From Muribaculaceae bacterium (GTDB lineage: Bacteria > Bacteroidota > Bacteroidia > Bacteroidales > Muribaculaceae), in NCBI GenBank assembly GCA_017436845.1, contig JAFSCJ010000018.1:58096-122095 (forward strand): a stretch of 64,000 bases of DNA. Direction: 5' to 3'. Under the pieces are notes generated by a model, which was not told the origin of the DNA, made no database searches, and saw nothing but the letters and a program-made list of their open reading frames with translations. Position 1 is the stretch's first letter, and every line of letters starts with the position of its first letter. Below are positions 19,601 to 27,783 of the stretch, in pieces. Made by a program: the position numbers and the translations under genes.

Positions 19601-21132
19601 AAAGAGTTGTCTGTTGTGGTGATGTCGCCCGAAAATTCACCCACTTGATACACTTGACCTTTATAGGTGTATTCATAGGCAACCCCAAGTACTTCATCGG
19701 CATTTAGAGCAGTCTTGATTGAAATGTAGCCAAGAGTTGAGTTTAGAGTATATTCTGAAGAAGAAAGCAAACGAGCACTTTCTACTTTTTCAAAGTCTTT
19801 ACCTCCATTTATTCCGTAGGCTGATAATGGCTCAAGAGCTTGTGTTACTGTATTAATATTACGAGCATCGGGATATTGCTCCTTAATGACGCTCATTAAA
19901 TTATTTGATGAGTTGGAAGGGTTATTATATGAGAGATTTGGTTGCCAATAAGAGTTTGCAAAAACTTGGTTTTCTCCTAAGTCCATGAACGCAACAATGT
20001 TACGAGATTGATTGTAATTGTTGCTTTTATTAGTTACCCACACCTCAATGCGAGTAATATTAACACCTGATGATACATATGGGAGTTTTGACGCAAATTG
20101 GTCATAGTTGTCTCTAAAGAAATGAGATAAGAAATAGTGCCTATTTTGATCGTAATTATCACAATTTATAGAGAAATCAGTAGTTTGCACACCTCCTTTA
20201 GTGTTAACTGTTTTAGATTCAGAATTTTGTTGAGAGACAAGAGCTGTTGCAGTTAATTTCCCAAATTGTAGTTTGGTTTTAATCCCAAATAGGGCAGTGC
20301 TACCACGAATGAGAGATGAGCCTGTTGTCATACTAACATTACCGGCTTCAATACTCTTAATTATATCATCTTCTTTTCCCTCATATTGTAGTTTGAGATT
20401 TTTTGAATCAAAATCAAATGTTGCGTCGGTGTTATAGGTCATGTTAAATTTTAGCTTATCACCAACTGTAGCACCAATAGTCGCCTGAATTTTTTGGTCA
20501 AAATCAAAATAGGTTTTGCGACGAGCATTTAGAGGTAGAGCAGGGTTATCGGTTTTGTTTGATTTAACCCCCATTTGAATTTGAACAGAACCTTGAGTCT
20601 TTAGTTGTACTCCTCCGGGTCCGAATATTTTTTCCAATGGACCAAGGGCGAAATTCATATCAAGAATATTGAAAGGCTCCTTTTCTTTTTTCTCAAATAA
20701 TTCGGTATTGCGCATCCTATAATATTCTTGCATAGACTGGCGCATTTGCCAGTCGTTATATTCGCTTGCTGACAGCATAAATGGAGTAGCAATATCAATA
20801 TCTCCAAGTTTAGTGCGAATAACGTAACAGCCGGTTGCAATGTCATATTCAGCCGTTGTTGTTATATTAGAGGGCGTTTTTAAATCTAATGGACCTCTTT
20901 CCTGCATCAAATTATTATAATTGTCAGGTGCCGTTGGTTGGATGCCATATCGCATCTCAATTGAATCGCCTTTTACTTTTGAAGGTGGGGGTGTTGTATT
21001 AGATGGAGCAGGAGGATTTAGCTCTGATTTATAATATTGCGCTTGAGTAAAAAAAGTAGATATCAAAAGTAGCGCAAGGCAACTTCCGATAACTACATGT
21101 TTATTGTTTAATTTACTATATACTTTTTTCAT
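13684..21132 (-). CDS. sprA: SprA/Sov, type IX secretion outer-membrane translocon
   Basis: A 2482-residue outer-membrane protein, in the size range of SprA (about 2,400-2,500), the very large single-chain beta-barrel pore of the type IX secretion system. A signal peptide (through FFTQAQ) is followed by a Pro-rich linker, then the repeated SprA motifs: YNTDATFDFDSKNLKLQYEG, IEAGNVSMTTGSSLIRGS, FGIKTKLQFGKLTATALVSQ near the N-terminus and many amphipathic strands to the end, ending FNLSLAR. The reading frame is intact. ruvA lies 54 bases upstream, and a ruvA-sprA arrangement is recurrent in Bacteroidota. It implies a working export route for the proteins with sorting domains at both window edges. 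Confidence 0.96.
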   Translation of the reverse strand: MKKVYSKLNNKHVVIGSCLALLLISTFFTQAQYYKSELNPPAPSNTTPPPSKVKGDSIEMRYGIQPTAPDNYNNLMQERGPLDLKTPSNITTTAEYDIATGCYVIRTKLGDIDIATPFMLSASEYNDWQMRQSMQEYYRMRNTELFEKKEKEPFNILDMNFALGPLEKIFGPGGVQLKTQGSVQIQMGVKSNKTDNPALPLNARRKTYFDFDQKIQATIGATVGDKLKFNMTYNTDATFDFDSKNLKLQYEGKEDDIIKSIEAGNVSMTTGSSLIRGSTALFGIKTKLQFGKLTATALVSQQNSESKTVNTKGGVQTTDFSINCDNYDQNRHYFLSHFFRDNYDQFASKLPYVSSGVNITRIEVWVTNKSNNYNQSRNIVAFMDLGENQVFANSYWQPNLSYNNPSNSSNNLMSVIKEQYPDARNINTVTQALEPLSAYGINGGKDFEKVESARLLSSSEYTLNSTLGYISIKTALNADEVLGVAYEYTYKGQVYQVGEFSGDITTTDNSLYVKMLKSTTVATKLPMWDLMMKNVYSLGAYQIQKSNFRMNIKYLSDTTGTEINYLPIPGLNNISLLQVMNLDRIDSNEQSNPDGFFDYIEGYTVLSSNGKIIFPVVEPFGSHLASKINNPEIAKQYVYQELYDSTLVVARQFADKNKFVLTGEYQASSGSQIRLNAINVPRGSVVVTAGGVQLIENSDYTVDYSMGIVTITNQSIIDSGQSISVSLENQSMFSTQRKTLLGLDLQYAFNKDFNIGATILHFSEKALTEKVNIGDEVINNSMWGLNLSYNTEFMWLTNMLNKIPTVNATQPSRLSLTAEYAQLVPNKQKSGSTQGSSYVDDFESSQTGIDLRSPYSWFLAPTPYESGTNAMFPEAALSNNVDYGKNRALLAWYYIDRMFTQKNSSLAPGYIKSDLKQLSNPYVREVTSREIFPGRELSYGESSTIQTLNLSFYPEERGPYNLDATDIDDQGKLLNPEKRWGGIMRKMDNTNFEQSNIEYVQFWLMSPFLDEEVTNHEGGDLYINFGEMSEDILKDGLKSYENGLPVDGNEQFIKTTSWGKVSSQNSLTYAFDNNAGSRKKQDVGLDGLVNDEEFNFDTYKNYLDQLRLKLPVSTIEAMQADQFSPFNDPAGDNYHFFRGYDYDEQRLSILERYKHYNGVEGNSLSPEDTTEPLYQSSRSVPDVEDINQDNTLNEYERYFQYRISIRPEDFVVGKNFITDKQVSLVRTRDGKDTEVEWYQFKIPLSEYEKTVGSINDFSTIRFARIFMTGFKQVTHLRFATLELVRGEWRTYDFNLNNRGDAPAEGQLDLSVVNIEENAEREPVNYVLPPGVTRIVDPGQSQITQLNEQSMSMKVVGLQAGDARGVYRNTSLDLRNYKRMQMWVHAEKLIDDVTNLKSGELSVFIRLGSDVKNNYYEYEIPLTLTPPGQYNTYLTSDRYIVWPESNYLNFSLQSLVNLKKERNVEKSQEGSNVGYATLYTGRDPDNEQNRMAVLGNPSLSDVRVILVGVRNNSSTTKDGTIWLNELKVTDFDNSGGWAAKANANLALSDIATLNFGTHIETAGFGGVDQSLNSRRLDDYEQYNFAVQADLGRFLPEKAKLKAPIYYSITKEKTSPKYNPLDQDVLLQDALDEASSKQERDSISDYAIERSTVQSFSISGLKFDIQSKNPMPWDPANFTLNFSFNKQTRHDPTTEYEYTNDYRGSFQYSYTPYVKGLKPFGWIKSKNKNLKFIKDWEFNYLPNSISFLTTMSRYYYEQQTRSEVDVMFQLPVSVSKNFLWDRQFALTWNLTKSLNLSFNSNTSARIEEPVGAVNKKLFPDKYREWKDTVWQSILHMGTPWAYNQTFVGTYKAPFSKIPVLDFLTGSVSYNATYRWDRGATIDGVDLGNTISNQSTWNTDGRLNFESIYKKVPYLKKIDQRFSKNNRQRSKLKPKKFERTFQLKTDTSLTIKHNLRNKKVKVTAVTTAGKPVAVKTKVIDANTIEILNRGDDNVKFTIVEIIKEDKNIWKEIEEHAVRFAMMPRNVSVRWRKTNSLSIPLFSPEIGNVFGQSNSYGPMAPGLDFAFGFVDENYIYDAKDRGWLICDNDQTSPAMWSKANELNIELNLEPVKGLKIQLTSNRTDNRTNQIQFMYDDMPITRTGSYTKTHCAIATALRGSNADDGYYSEAFNDFLNNIPVVADRLNNKYIGLNYPSTGFMKNNPHAGAPYDPEVGGINHASSDVLIPAFIAAYTGKDASKIYLDPFPSFAHVMPNWRVTYDGFINLGNMRKWFKSFTLKHAYQCTYTVGSYSSYLNWISADGELLGFTLDELTGQPIPSSPYNISSVAITEKFAPLIGVNFTLKNELQFNAEYRDSRTLTLNSSAGQLVEAATKGITIGAGYKIVGFNSVLKIKGSQQGISNDLTLNADFSFQKSQALIRRIEDNYAQATSGTQSVSINLTASYVMSKRMTIAAFFDHQINTPLVSSSAYPTTNSSYGISFNLSLAR

Positions 21133-21152
21133 TAAAGGCCTGTTACAGCCGA

Positions 21153-21160
21153 CAAATATA
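21153..21160 (-). promoter_or_regulatory. Promoter -7 element before sprA
   Basis: On the minus strand this reads TATATTTG, an exact TAnnTTTG match, about 20 bases before the sprA ATG. No clear -33 TTTG. sprA may have its own promoter in addition to read-through from ruvA. Confidence 0.45.
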
Positions 21161-21186
21161 TTTGCATGTGTTTAGATTGTAATTAT

Positions 21187-21768
21187 TTACATCATTGTAA
21201 GAGCTTTTTTGATGGCAGTTTCAACTTTTAGCGACGGTTCATTATCAAATAACTTTTTTAAGACTTTTTGAGATTGAGGTCGTGCAAAGCCGAGCATAAC
21301 CATTGCCGCTAAAGCTTCTTCAAAGACTTCACTTGCAACAGTCGGTTGTATTATAAACGCATCACCTATAGGTTTTATTTTATCTTTGAGGTCAACAATT
21401 ATGCGTTGAGCAGTTTTTATGCCTATTCCTTTTACGTTTTTCAGTTTGGCATGGTCTCCACTTGCAATAACAATTTCAAGTTCGGGTGCTGCAATTGATG
21501 ATAAAATCATGCGAGCGGTATTTGCTCCAACTCCGGATACACCTATTAATAGGCGGAATAGAGTCCTTTCTTGTTCATCAATAAAGCCATATAATACATG
21601 TGCATCTTCGCGAATTGCCTCATGTACTAATAGCTTAGCATTTTTAGCACCTTCAAGGCGAGTAAATGCAGGTAAAGATATGTTGAGTAAATATCCCACT
21701 CCTCCACATTCAATAACTGTATATGTAGGAGTTAATTCAGTTATTTCGCCTTTAATATATTCAATCAT
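21187..21768 (-). CDS. ruvA: Holliday junction branch migration protein RuvA
   Basis: A 193-residue DNA-binding subunit that tetramerises on Holliday junctions and loads the RuvB motor. The N-terminal OB domain begins MIEYIKGEITELTPTYTVIE. Two helix-hairpin-helix motifs are clear: LLIGVSGVGANTARMILSS and LKNVKGIGIKTAQRIIVDL. The C-terminal domain III (VFEEALAAMVMLGFARPQSQ) ends normally. It has its own promoter 23 bases upstream and is followed by sprA. Confidence 0.96.
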   Translation of the reverse strand: MIEYIKGEITELTPTYTVIECGGVGYLLNISLPAFTRLEGAKNAKLLVHEAIREDAHVLYGFIDEQERTLFRLLIGVSGVGANTARMILSSIAAPELEIVIASGDHAKLKNVKGIGIKTAQRIIVDLKDKIKPIGDAFIIQPTVASEVFEEALAAMVMLGFARPQSQKVLKKLFDNEPSLKVETAIKKALTMM

Positions 21769-21790
21769 AATTGTTCTTTGATTTATTATA

Positions 21791-21821
21791 CAAAGGTAAT
21801 AAATTAATAGGCTAAATACAA
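21791..21821 (-). promoter_or_regulatory. Promoter of ruvA-sprA
   Basis: Minus strand: TTG at 21821-21819, a 20-base spacer and TACCTTTG at 21798-21791. It lies just inside and after the 3' end of the thiamine pyrophosphokinase gene. Confidence 0.75.
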
Positions 21822-22433
21822 TAGATATTGTCCATTGGCATTTATGATGATTTCTTTATTTGTGGCTTCATTTAAAGTCCCTTGCCACAATGCATTAAAT
21901 GCTCTAATTGGATATTTTAGACCAATTGCCAACATTTCAGTACAATTGTAATTAAAAATGGAAACTTTTTGTTTTGGATTGACTAGTATCTTGGAGTTTC
22001 CAGTTATAGGGATGAAAACGCCATAATCTGTAAATATTTTAGCGTTTACTCCTCGCTGCATATAATCTATTAGTAGGCTTATATTTCCCAAAGAATGATC
22101 TTCTCTTTTCCCTGTTGCACCTATAATTGAGACATCAGAAATTCCTTTGGCGTAAAGGAAATTTACTGCTTTCGTTTGATCGTTTGTTTCCTGATCGCTA
22201 TTGATAATAATTTTTGAAGCATAATCTTGTTTGACTTCGTCGGAAACAGAATCTCCATCGCCAATAATTATATCAAAATTTCGTCCGGTTTTAATATATG
22301 AATTGGCCGCTCCATCACATAGTATCACATTTGTTGCGTCTTTGATAATTTTTAAGGATAGAGGAGAGGTAGGAAATTCTCCATTCCCAACGATCACGAA
22401 TTGTGAGTATTTATATGGATCAATTGTTGTCAT
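21804..22433 (-). CDS. Thiamine pyrophosphokinase (thiamine diphosphokinase)
   Basis: A 209-residue enzyme making thiamine diphosphate from thiamine and ATP. Family motifs: VILCDGAANSYIKTG, the acidic DIIIGDGDSVSDEV loop, SDQETNDQTKAVNF (the DQxxxDxxK catalytic block) and IIGATGKREDHSLGNISLL. The C-terminal beta-domain that closes the active site is present. Its 5' end overlaps the PnuC-type transporter gene by 14 bases (that gene's TGA stop lies inside it). This ties the two together as an uptake-and-trapping pair for thiamine. Confidence 0.92.
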   Translation of the reverse strand: MTTIDPYKYSQFVIVGNGEFPTSPLSLKIIKDATNVILCDGAANSYIKTGRNFDIIIGDGDSVSDEVKQDYASKIIINSDQETNDQTKAVNFLYAKGISDVSIIGATGKREDHSLGNISLLIDYMQRGVNAKIFTDYGVFIPITGNSKILVNPKQKVSIFNYNCTEMLAIGLKYPIRAFNALWQGTLNEATNKEIIINANGQYLLYLAY

Positions 22434-23001
22434 GTTGCATTAATTTTTTCCAGTTATAGTAGCCAAAAATGGCGACAATAGAATATATTGCATATAATGT
22501 TGCATAAAAATAGATGTCTTTATATATGTAAAGGCCTACGGAGATTATATCTATAGATATCCACACAATCCATTGTTCTATAAATTTTCGAGCCATCATC
22601 CACATTGCGATAATGCTTAGTGCAGTGGTTAAAGAGTCCCATAGAGGAATATTACTATCGGTGAAATTTATTAAAATATATGATATAGCGATAAAAAGTA
22701 TAATAGTTATTACTGACGACGGAATATAATATTTAAATGGCATTGATGTAATGGGTAGCTCTTTCTTCTCCTTTCCGTTTTTATGAAATGTCCATGCTAT
22801 GTAGCCATATATTGCGGCGATAAGGTAATAAATGTTTATCCCAAAATCAGCATACAGTCCTGCATTGTAATATACTATCAATGATAATGCAGGCATGATG
22901 GCCCCCATAATCCACACAAGAGCATTAGCTTTGTATTCATAATATAAATATAGGATACCAACTATTGTTCCAATGATTTCAAGTGCTAAATCTATTGTCA
23001 T
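22420..23001 (-). CDS. PnuC-family transporter, probably thiamine (PnuT-like)
   Basis: A 193-residue integral membrane protein with about seven hydrophobic segments. PnuC-type motifs are visible: IMGAIMPALSLIVYYNAGLYAD in the second segment region, YGYIAW, and MWMMARKFIEQWIVWISID near the C-terminus (the WMxxRKxxxxW pattern). PnuC proteins carry nicotinamide riboside, riboflavin or thiamine by facilitated diffusion with metabolic trapping. The 14-base overlap with thiamine pyrophosphokinase points to thiamine here; this specificity is inferred from context. The symporter gene ends 13 bases upstream. Confidence 0.88.
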   Translation of the reverse strand: MTIDLALEIIGTIVGILYLYYEYKANALVWIMGAIMPALSLIVYYNAGLYADFGINIYYLIAAIYGYIAWTFHKNGKEKKELPITSMPFKYYIPSSVITIILFIAISYILINFTDSNIPLWDSLTTALSIIAMWMMARKFIEQWIVWISIDIISVGLYIYKDIYFYATLYAIYSIVAIFGYYNWKKLMQHDNN

Positions 23002-23014
23002 TGTTTGATATTAT

Positions 23015-24445
23015 TTAATCCCAACATTCAATATCTTTTTCGATGTCAGGCATCATATTACGATGAAATTCAGGCTCTTTCCCTGCTTTTTTCTGTGAGA
23101 TATAATTGCGAAGGAGAAAAAAGACTTTGTTGGATAGTAACAGAATGGCAATTAGATTAAATATCGTCATTAATCCCATCATAATATCGGCAAAACTCCA
23201 TGCTGTTTGAAGGCTGACAATAGCTCCAACCATAACTACTCCACCTGTAATTATTCTAAATAATGTTACTGCAATACCCCTTTTTGTAACAAAACGAATG
23301 TTCGCCTCTCCGTAAAAATAGTTGCCTATTATAGTGCTATAGGCAAATAGGAATATTGCCGCAGTCATAAAATATTTTCCCCACTCACCAACTTGACTTT
23401 CGATTGCTTTTGTTGTAAGCAATATCCCGTCTGCTCCACTGGTGCGTGCTCCCGAAATGAGAATGATAAATGCAGTGCATGTGCATATTATTAATGTGTC
23501 AACAAATACGCCTAATGCTTGAACTAAACCTTGTTTTACCGGGTGAGATGTGTCTGCTACAGCTGCTGCGTTTGGAGCAGAACCTTCACCGGCCTCATTA
23601 CTAAAAAGTCCACGCTTTATACCTTGCATCATAGCTGCGCCAAGTGTCCCTCCTGTTACTTGCTCTAATCCAAATGCACCATCTATGATTTGTTTAAATA
23701 CTGATGGAAGTAAATCTATATTACTAAATACAATATATAGCGCCAGCAATAGATATCCTAATGTCATTGCCGGAACTATCTTATTTGAAAAACCGGTTAT
23801 GCGATGTATTCCACCGAAAATAATGATTAAAGTGCATATCGTTAAGGCTACTCCTATTGAAATTCTATCTATACCTATTGCATTTGATAAAGAATCGCAG
23901 AGGGTATTACTTTGTATTACTTGATAGGCCATGCCAAAAGTTGTAGTTATTAATATTGCAAATACAATACCCATCCACTTACGATGTAAGCCTTTTTGCA
24001 TATAGTAGGCAGGGCCTCCATAAAACGAATCTTTACCGCGACGTTTGTATAATTGGGCTAATGTGGACTCAACAAAAGCTGTTGCTGCTCCAAATAAAGC
24101 CATTATCCACATCCAAAATACAGCTCCGGGACCGCCAACAAATATCGCCGATGCGACACCTGCAAGATTTCCTGTGCCAACTCGACTTGAAAGCGATACC
24201 GTAAACGCACCAAATGAACTGATATATTTGCCCTTTGTTTTATCCTGTGGAATCTTTTCTTTCTTTTTGTCTTGTCCCAACATAATGCGTATCATATCTT
24301 TTAACAATACAAATTGTACTCCACGAGTGCGTATTGTAAAATATAACGCGCTAAATATCAGTAAGCCAATGATTATATATGTCCAAAGGAAATCGTTTGC
24401 TTCATTAAGCAAATTCAATATGCTATTTATAAAATTATATATCAT
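23015..24445 (-). CDS. Sodium:alanine (glycine) symporter, AGCS family
   Basis: A 476-residue inner-membrane carrier for Na+-coupled uptake of alanine or glycine. The AGCS signature is clear: VGTGNLAGVASAIFVGGPGAVFWMW, followed by GAATAFVESTLAQLYKRR and the YGGPAYYMQKGL motif. The FSNEAGEGSAPNAAA motif lies in the second half. About eleven hydrophobic segments are present. It leads a likely operon with the PnuC-type transporter and thiamine pyrophosphokinase (gap 13 bases), although there is no obvious functional link between alanine uptake and thiamine. Confidence 0.94.
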   Translation of the reverse strand: MIYNFINSILNLLNEANDFLWTYIIIGLLIFSALYFTIRTRGVQFVLLKDMIRIMLGQDKKKEKIPQDKTKGKYISSFGAFTVSLSSRVGTGNLAGVASAIFVGGPGAVFWMWIMALFGAATAFVESTLAQLYKRRGKDSFYGGPAYYMQKGLHRKWMGIVFAILITTTFGMAYQVIQSNTLCDSLSNAIGIDRISIGVALTICTLIIIFGGIHRITGFSNKIVPAMTLGYLLLALYIVFSNIDLLPSVFKQIIDGAFGLEQVTGGTLGAAMMQGIKRGLFSNEAGEGSAPNAAAVADTSHPVKQGLVQALGVFVDTLIICTCTAFIILISGARTSGADGILLTTKAIESQVGEWGKYFMTAAIFLFAYSTIIGNYFYGEANIRFVTKRGIAVTLFRIITGGVVMVGAIVSLQTAWSFADIMMGLMTIFNLIAILLLSNKVFFLLRNYISQKKAGKEPEFHRNMMPDIEKDIECWD

Positions 24446-24468
24446 AAACTATCTCGGAAAAACAGATG

Positions 24469-24476
24469 CAAAGATA
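24469..24476 (-). promoter_or_regulatory. Promoter -7 element of the symporter/pnuC/thiamine kinase operon
   Basis: Minus strand TATCTTTG, about 24 bases before the symporter ATG. The -33 position falls in the terminator hairpin of the upstream operon and reads TTTT instead of TTTG. No TPP riboswitch-like sequence could be found in this short leader. Confidence 0.6.
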
Positions 24477-24496
24477 CGCATAAATTTAGCCATAAT

Positions 24497-24529
24497 AAAA
24501 CGTCGATTGTTTATTACAACCGACGTTTT
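24497..24529 (-). terminator. Terminator of the sigma/anti-sigma/barrel operon
   Basis: Arms 24497-24510 and 24516-24529 (AAAACGTCGATTGT / ACAACCGACGTTTT) pair over 14 bases with one mismatch. On the minus strand the hairpin is followed by TTTTATTAT. Confidence 0.75.
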
Positions 24530-24553
24530 AAGTAATTATGAATAAAAAGTTTT

Positions 24554-27091
24554 TTATAAAGTTAATACGGCAGGACCGGAGTCGGAGTTGTTGAGGCTGC
24601 GTTTTGTTTTTCCGAAGATGCGTCCGAATGAAATGTTATAGCGGGCGGTGAATGTTATCATATTTGCGTTGTTTTGTATTGATACATATGTGTATCTTGG
24701 ATTTGTGGTGCTTAGTTTCCAATTGGGATATTCTGTGCCGGCTGAGTGGAATAATAGATTACCGGTGAGAGAAAAATACCATTGTTTATTTGGCCGATAT
24801 CCTATTGTCAATGCGCTCCAATTTTCATTCTTTCGTTTTTCGTTACCAAATAAATATTTGTCAGGGATTTTGTAATATACTCTGATTCCCCAATCTCCAA
24901 AATATGCATTGACAGATAATTGAGTGGTAAATCCGTCAAGTGAATATCTCCAAGCATCATCGCTCGAAATCATGTGATTATATAGGCAATATATATTAAA
25001 GGAGAGGTGTTTATTGAAGATTTCAGTCATTGCAATATTAGTATACAATCCAAAACGTTTATAATTGTTGAAATTGTCGGATTGAGATATAAATTTTCCA
25101 TTTCCAAGATATTCTACATTTTGATAGCGAGGATTTGAAATATATAGATATTCAGTTCCAATAGACATTGAAAATCTTTTATGAGAAAAATAACCTTGTA
25201 ATCTTCCAAATAAATTTTCGCTACATTTTAGATTATTATTGCCATTTGTTACTAAATAACCATCATATTCCTGTTCAACATCAGTGAGTTCTGAGAGTGA
25301 AGGTATTGAAGGCGTGTATCGTCCGCTAAAATTAATTTGGAATTTTTGATCTATAGGTAATCCAAAACTTAGATATGACAAATTGCGAGTGAAATTACGT
25401 TTATTATCCTCACTTTCCATCCATATCATTTTTAAGCCTGAGCCTATGTTTAAAACCGATTTGCCTATGCGTTGAGTTAATCCGGCATAGATATAGTTGT
25501 TATTACTACTGAGTGTTGTTTTTGCTTCATTTAGGATATAATTGTTTGATGTGTGGTTTAAGCTGTTTTGAAAACCTGCCGAAAGTTGAGTTTTTTTGCC
25601 AAATTGTTTAGAATATAAGATTTCTGTTATAAGTGATTTGTGATTACTATTAACAACTGATGAGTATATTTCGGAATTACCAGTAGCAAAATCATTATTA
25701 AGATCTCTGCTTTGCTCGCTATCAGAAAGCGAACCAACGACTTGCGCTTCAATAGACTGCCCATTGTCCCATTCTTTTTTTATAAAGAGGTCTAATGATG
25801 GGGCATATTTGTATCCACGATCGCTTTCAATTTGCGAATAGTTGCCTAAATAACTATCTGTTACATTACTATACTCTTTGCTGTGATTGGTCCAAATATA
25901 GTTTCTTAATTTTGCTGAGAATGTAAGTGATTTATCATGGCGATAAGTATATCCGGTGATTATGCTATGTTGATTATAATCCATTGGGGATTCTTGCCCA
26001 TCTTTAGTAATATCTACTCTGAAATCATCACCGATATAGCTTTCTTCTATATCAACTTCTCGTTTATTATAGTCTCTCCAATTAAATGAATAATCTAATG
26101 TGAATTCTGATTTTCCTTGATTATAGGATGTTCCGGCATCAGCATTTATAAATCTGGTTGTAGGTGCGCCGGAGAAATTTGCGTAAAATGTCCCACCATC
26201 TTTGGCCTGTTTTAAATAGACGTATATAATTCCGGATGCTCCGCTGTCAAGATATTTAAGAGGAACATTAGGGCTATATTCAAATTTCGCAATATTCTTA
26301 GAATTGATTGAAATGAGTTCAGATGCCGAGCGCTTTATTCCGTCAACCAATATTATTGGTGCTCCATTGAATACTTTTATTGAGCGATTTATCTCATCAA
26401 CAAATAATCCGGGAAATGGTTGCTGTCCTAAAAGAGAATATAAATCGGCTGAATGTTTAACTTGTGTCGCTGTCGGGTGAGTTATAATTTTGTCTCCATC
26501 ATAGGAAATTTGTTTCTGTTCAACAAGTACTTCTTTAAGTAATTTCGCATTGGAATGAATGTGAACAGTTCCTATATTACCTACATTGTAAACTTTGGAG
26601 TATGGCATATAACCAATGCAACGAGTTCTTAACAATACGGTTTTTGCATTAGTGGGAATTACAAAATCACCATTCTGGTTTGTTACTCCACCTGTGATAA
26701 AGGTAGAGTCGATGGGGTTGAATAACGAAACATTGGCAAATTCTACCGGATTTCGATGCTCGTCTATCAGACGTCCTTTAAGTTTATTTTCTTCTTTTTG
26801 CCAACATTCAATGAAAATGTCATTGGCGTCTCGTGTCACCTTAATGGGATAAAACCCAATTACTTCATAAATGGCATCCAATATTGGTTTGTTGATAATC
26901 GTTGTTGTTACGGTGTAATCTTCAAGTTCATTGAAAATGAAATGGATATTGCCATCAGTGTATGCGTTGTTGATATCTCGTAACACATTGGGCATTGGTT
27001 CATCGTAATAAGTTTTTGTGAATGTTTGAGCCGATAGATTGACATGACACACCAATATCATTGTCAATATGATATATAAATATTTGTTCAT
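24554..27091 (-). CDS. TonB-receptor-like outer-membrane barrel with N-terminal STN-like domain
   Basis: An 845-residue outer-membrane protein. After the signal peptide (ending NLSAQT) comes a secretin/TonB short N-terminal-like domain (about 25-110). It is followed by a carboxypeptidase-regulatory-like domain (LKGRLIDEHRNPVEFANVSL, about 113-190), a plug-like region (GAPIILVDGIKRSASELISI) and an Omp_b-brl_3 type barrel to the C-terminus. It is the last gene of an ECF sigma - DUF4974 protein - barrel unit, the organisation of cell-surface signalling systems. No SusD gene accompanies it, so a nutrient ligand cannot be named. Whether it is a transporter or only a sensor is open. Confidence 0.82.
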   Translation of the reverse strand: MNKYLYIILTMILVCHVNLSAQTFTKTYYDEPMPNVLRDINNAYTDGNIHFIFNELEDYTVTTTIINKPILDAIYEVIGFYPIKVTRDANDIFIECWQKEENKLKGRLIDEHRNPVEFANVSLFNPIDSTFITGGVTNQNGDFVIPTNAKTVLLRTRCIGYMPYSKVYNVGNIGTVHIHSNAKLLKEVLVEQKQISYDGDKIITHPTATQVKHSADLYSLLGQQPFPGLFVDEINRSIKVFNGAPIILVDGIKRSASELISINSKNIAKFEYSPNVPLKYLDSGASGIIYVYLKQAKDGGTFYANFSGAPTTRFINADAGTSYNQGKSEFTLDYSFNWRDYNKREVDIEESYIGDDFRVDITKDGQESPMDYNQHSIITGYTYRHDKSLTFSAKLRNYIWTNHSKEYSNVTDSYLGNYSQIESDRGYKYAPSLDLFIKKEWDNGQSIEAQVVGSLSDSEQSRDLNNDFATGNSEIYSSVVNSNHKSLITEILYSKQFGKKTQLSAGFQNSLNHTSNNYILNEAKTTLSSNNNYIYAGLTQRIGKSVLNIGSGLKMIWMESEDNKRNFTRNLSYLSFGLPIDQKFQINFSGRYTPSIPSLSELTDVEQEYDGYLVTNGNNNLKCSENLFGRLQGYFSHKRFSMSIGTEYLYISNPRYQNVEYLGNGKFISQSDNFNNYKRFGLYTNIAMTEIFNKHLSFNIYCLYNHMISSDDAWRYSLDGFTTQLSVNAYFGDWGIRVYYKIPDKYLFGNEKRKNENWSALTIGYRPNKQWYFSLTGNLLFHSAGTEYPNWKLSTTNPRYTYVSIQNNANMITFTARYNISFGRIFGKTKRSLNNSDSGPAVLTL

Positions 27092-27103
27092 GGTTATAAT
27101 CTA

Positions 27104-27766
27104 TTAGTTGATTGTCAATGTGTTATTTTCAAATGTTGTTGCAAATAGTTCAAAGGATTGCAACATTTCAACAACATCTTGAATAGTCTTGCCTTGCTCA
27201 ATTTTAAGGTACAATCTCAGCTCTGTCGCTTTTTCATTTATATAAACAACATCAACATCATAAATCTCTGATAATTCATCGGTAATGCTTTTAAGAGAGA
27301 TGTTATCGTATATTAATTCATGATCATTTGTTATTACTATGTTTTCGGTAGTTCCGCCTGTTGTTGAAATAGGGGAGTTTTTTGTTTCTTCAATTGATTC
27401 AACTTCGTTGAGAGAATCATAACCGGTGATATATTCAACAATCTGAGGATTAAATGCCGCAACAATAACGATTGATGTAATTATAATGGTAATAAAAATC
27501 GCGGCAATGCGCATTAACGGTTGCCAAGGTTTGATTGACCTTATATTTTGGCGTTGAGCTTTAAATTTAATTAATTCCGTTTCAACATCAGGGATTTCTA
27601 TATCTTTCAATGCAGAGGCTTCTTGGAGAAGATTTGTTGCATTATATAATTCTGAAAGTTCTGTATTATTTTTTATGAGTGTAATATCTTCTAATGTTAA
27701 TGTCTCAGGAGAATTTATTAGACGTGAAATGATTTCGTCTCGATATGTTTCGTTTAATGTTTTCAT
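27104..27766 (-). CDS. FecR-like anti-sigma protein (DUF4974 C-terminal domain)
   Basis: A 220-residue single-pass protein: cytoplasmic N-terminal part of ~85 residues, one membrane segment (IAAIFITIIITSIVIVAAF, about 88-106), a short linker and a periplasmic C-terminal domain (about 150-220). The last domain (DNISLKSITDELSEIYDVDVVY ending FELFATTFENNTLTIN) matches DUF4974, the C-terminal part of Bacteroidota FecR proteins. The central FecR domain is missing, so it is a reduced version. It sits between the sigma factor gene and the barrel gene (gaps 17 and 12 bases), which fits a membrane anti-sigma factor relaying the state of the barrel. Confidence 0.8.
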   Translation of the reverse strand: MKTLNETYRDEIISRLINSPETLTLEDITLIKNNTELSELYNATNLLQEASALKDIEIPDVETELIKFKAQRQNIRSIKPWQPLMRIAAIFITIIITSIVIVAAFNPQIVEYITGYDSLNEVESIEETKNSPISTTGGTTENIVITNDHELIYDNISLKSITDELSEIYDVDVVYINEKATELRLYLKIEQGKTIQDVVEMLQSFELFATTFENNTLTIN

Positions 27767-27783
27767 AATTAAGGGAATTAGTT

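Noticed and set aside
24446..24560. TPP riboswitch in front of the operon with thiamine genes
   Set aside because: Leader is short and contains only a terminator hairpin and a -7 box; no THI-box-like sequence was recognised.
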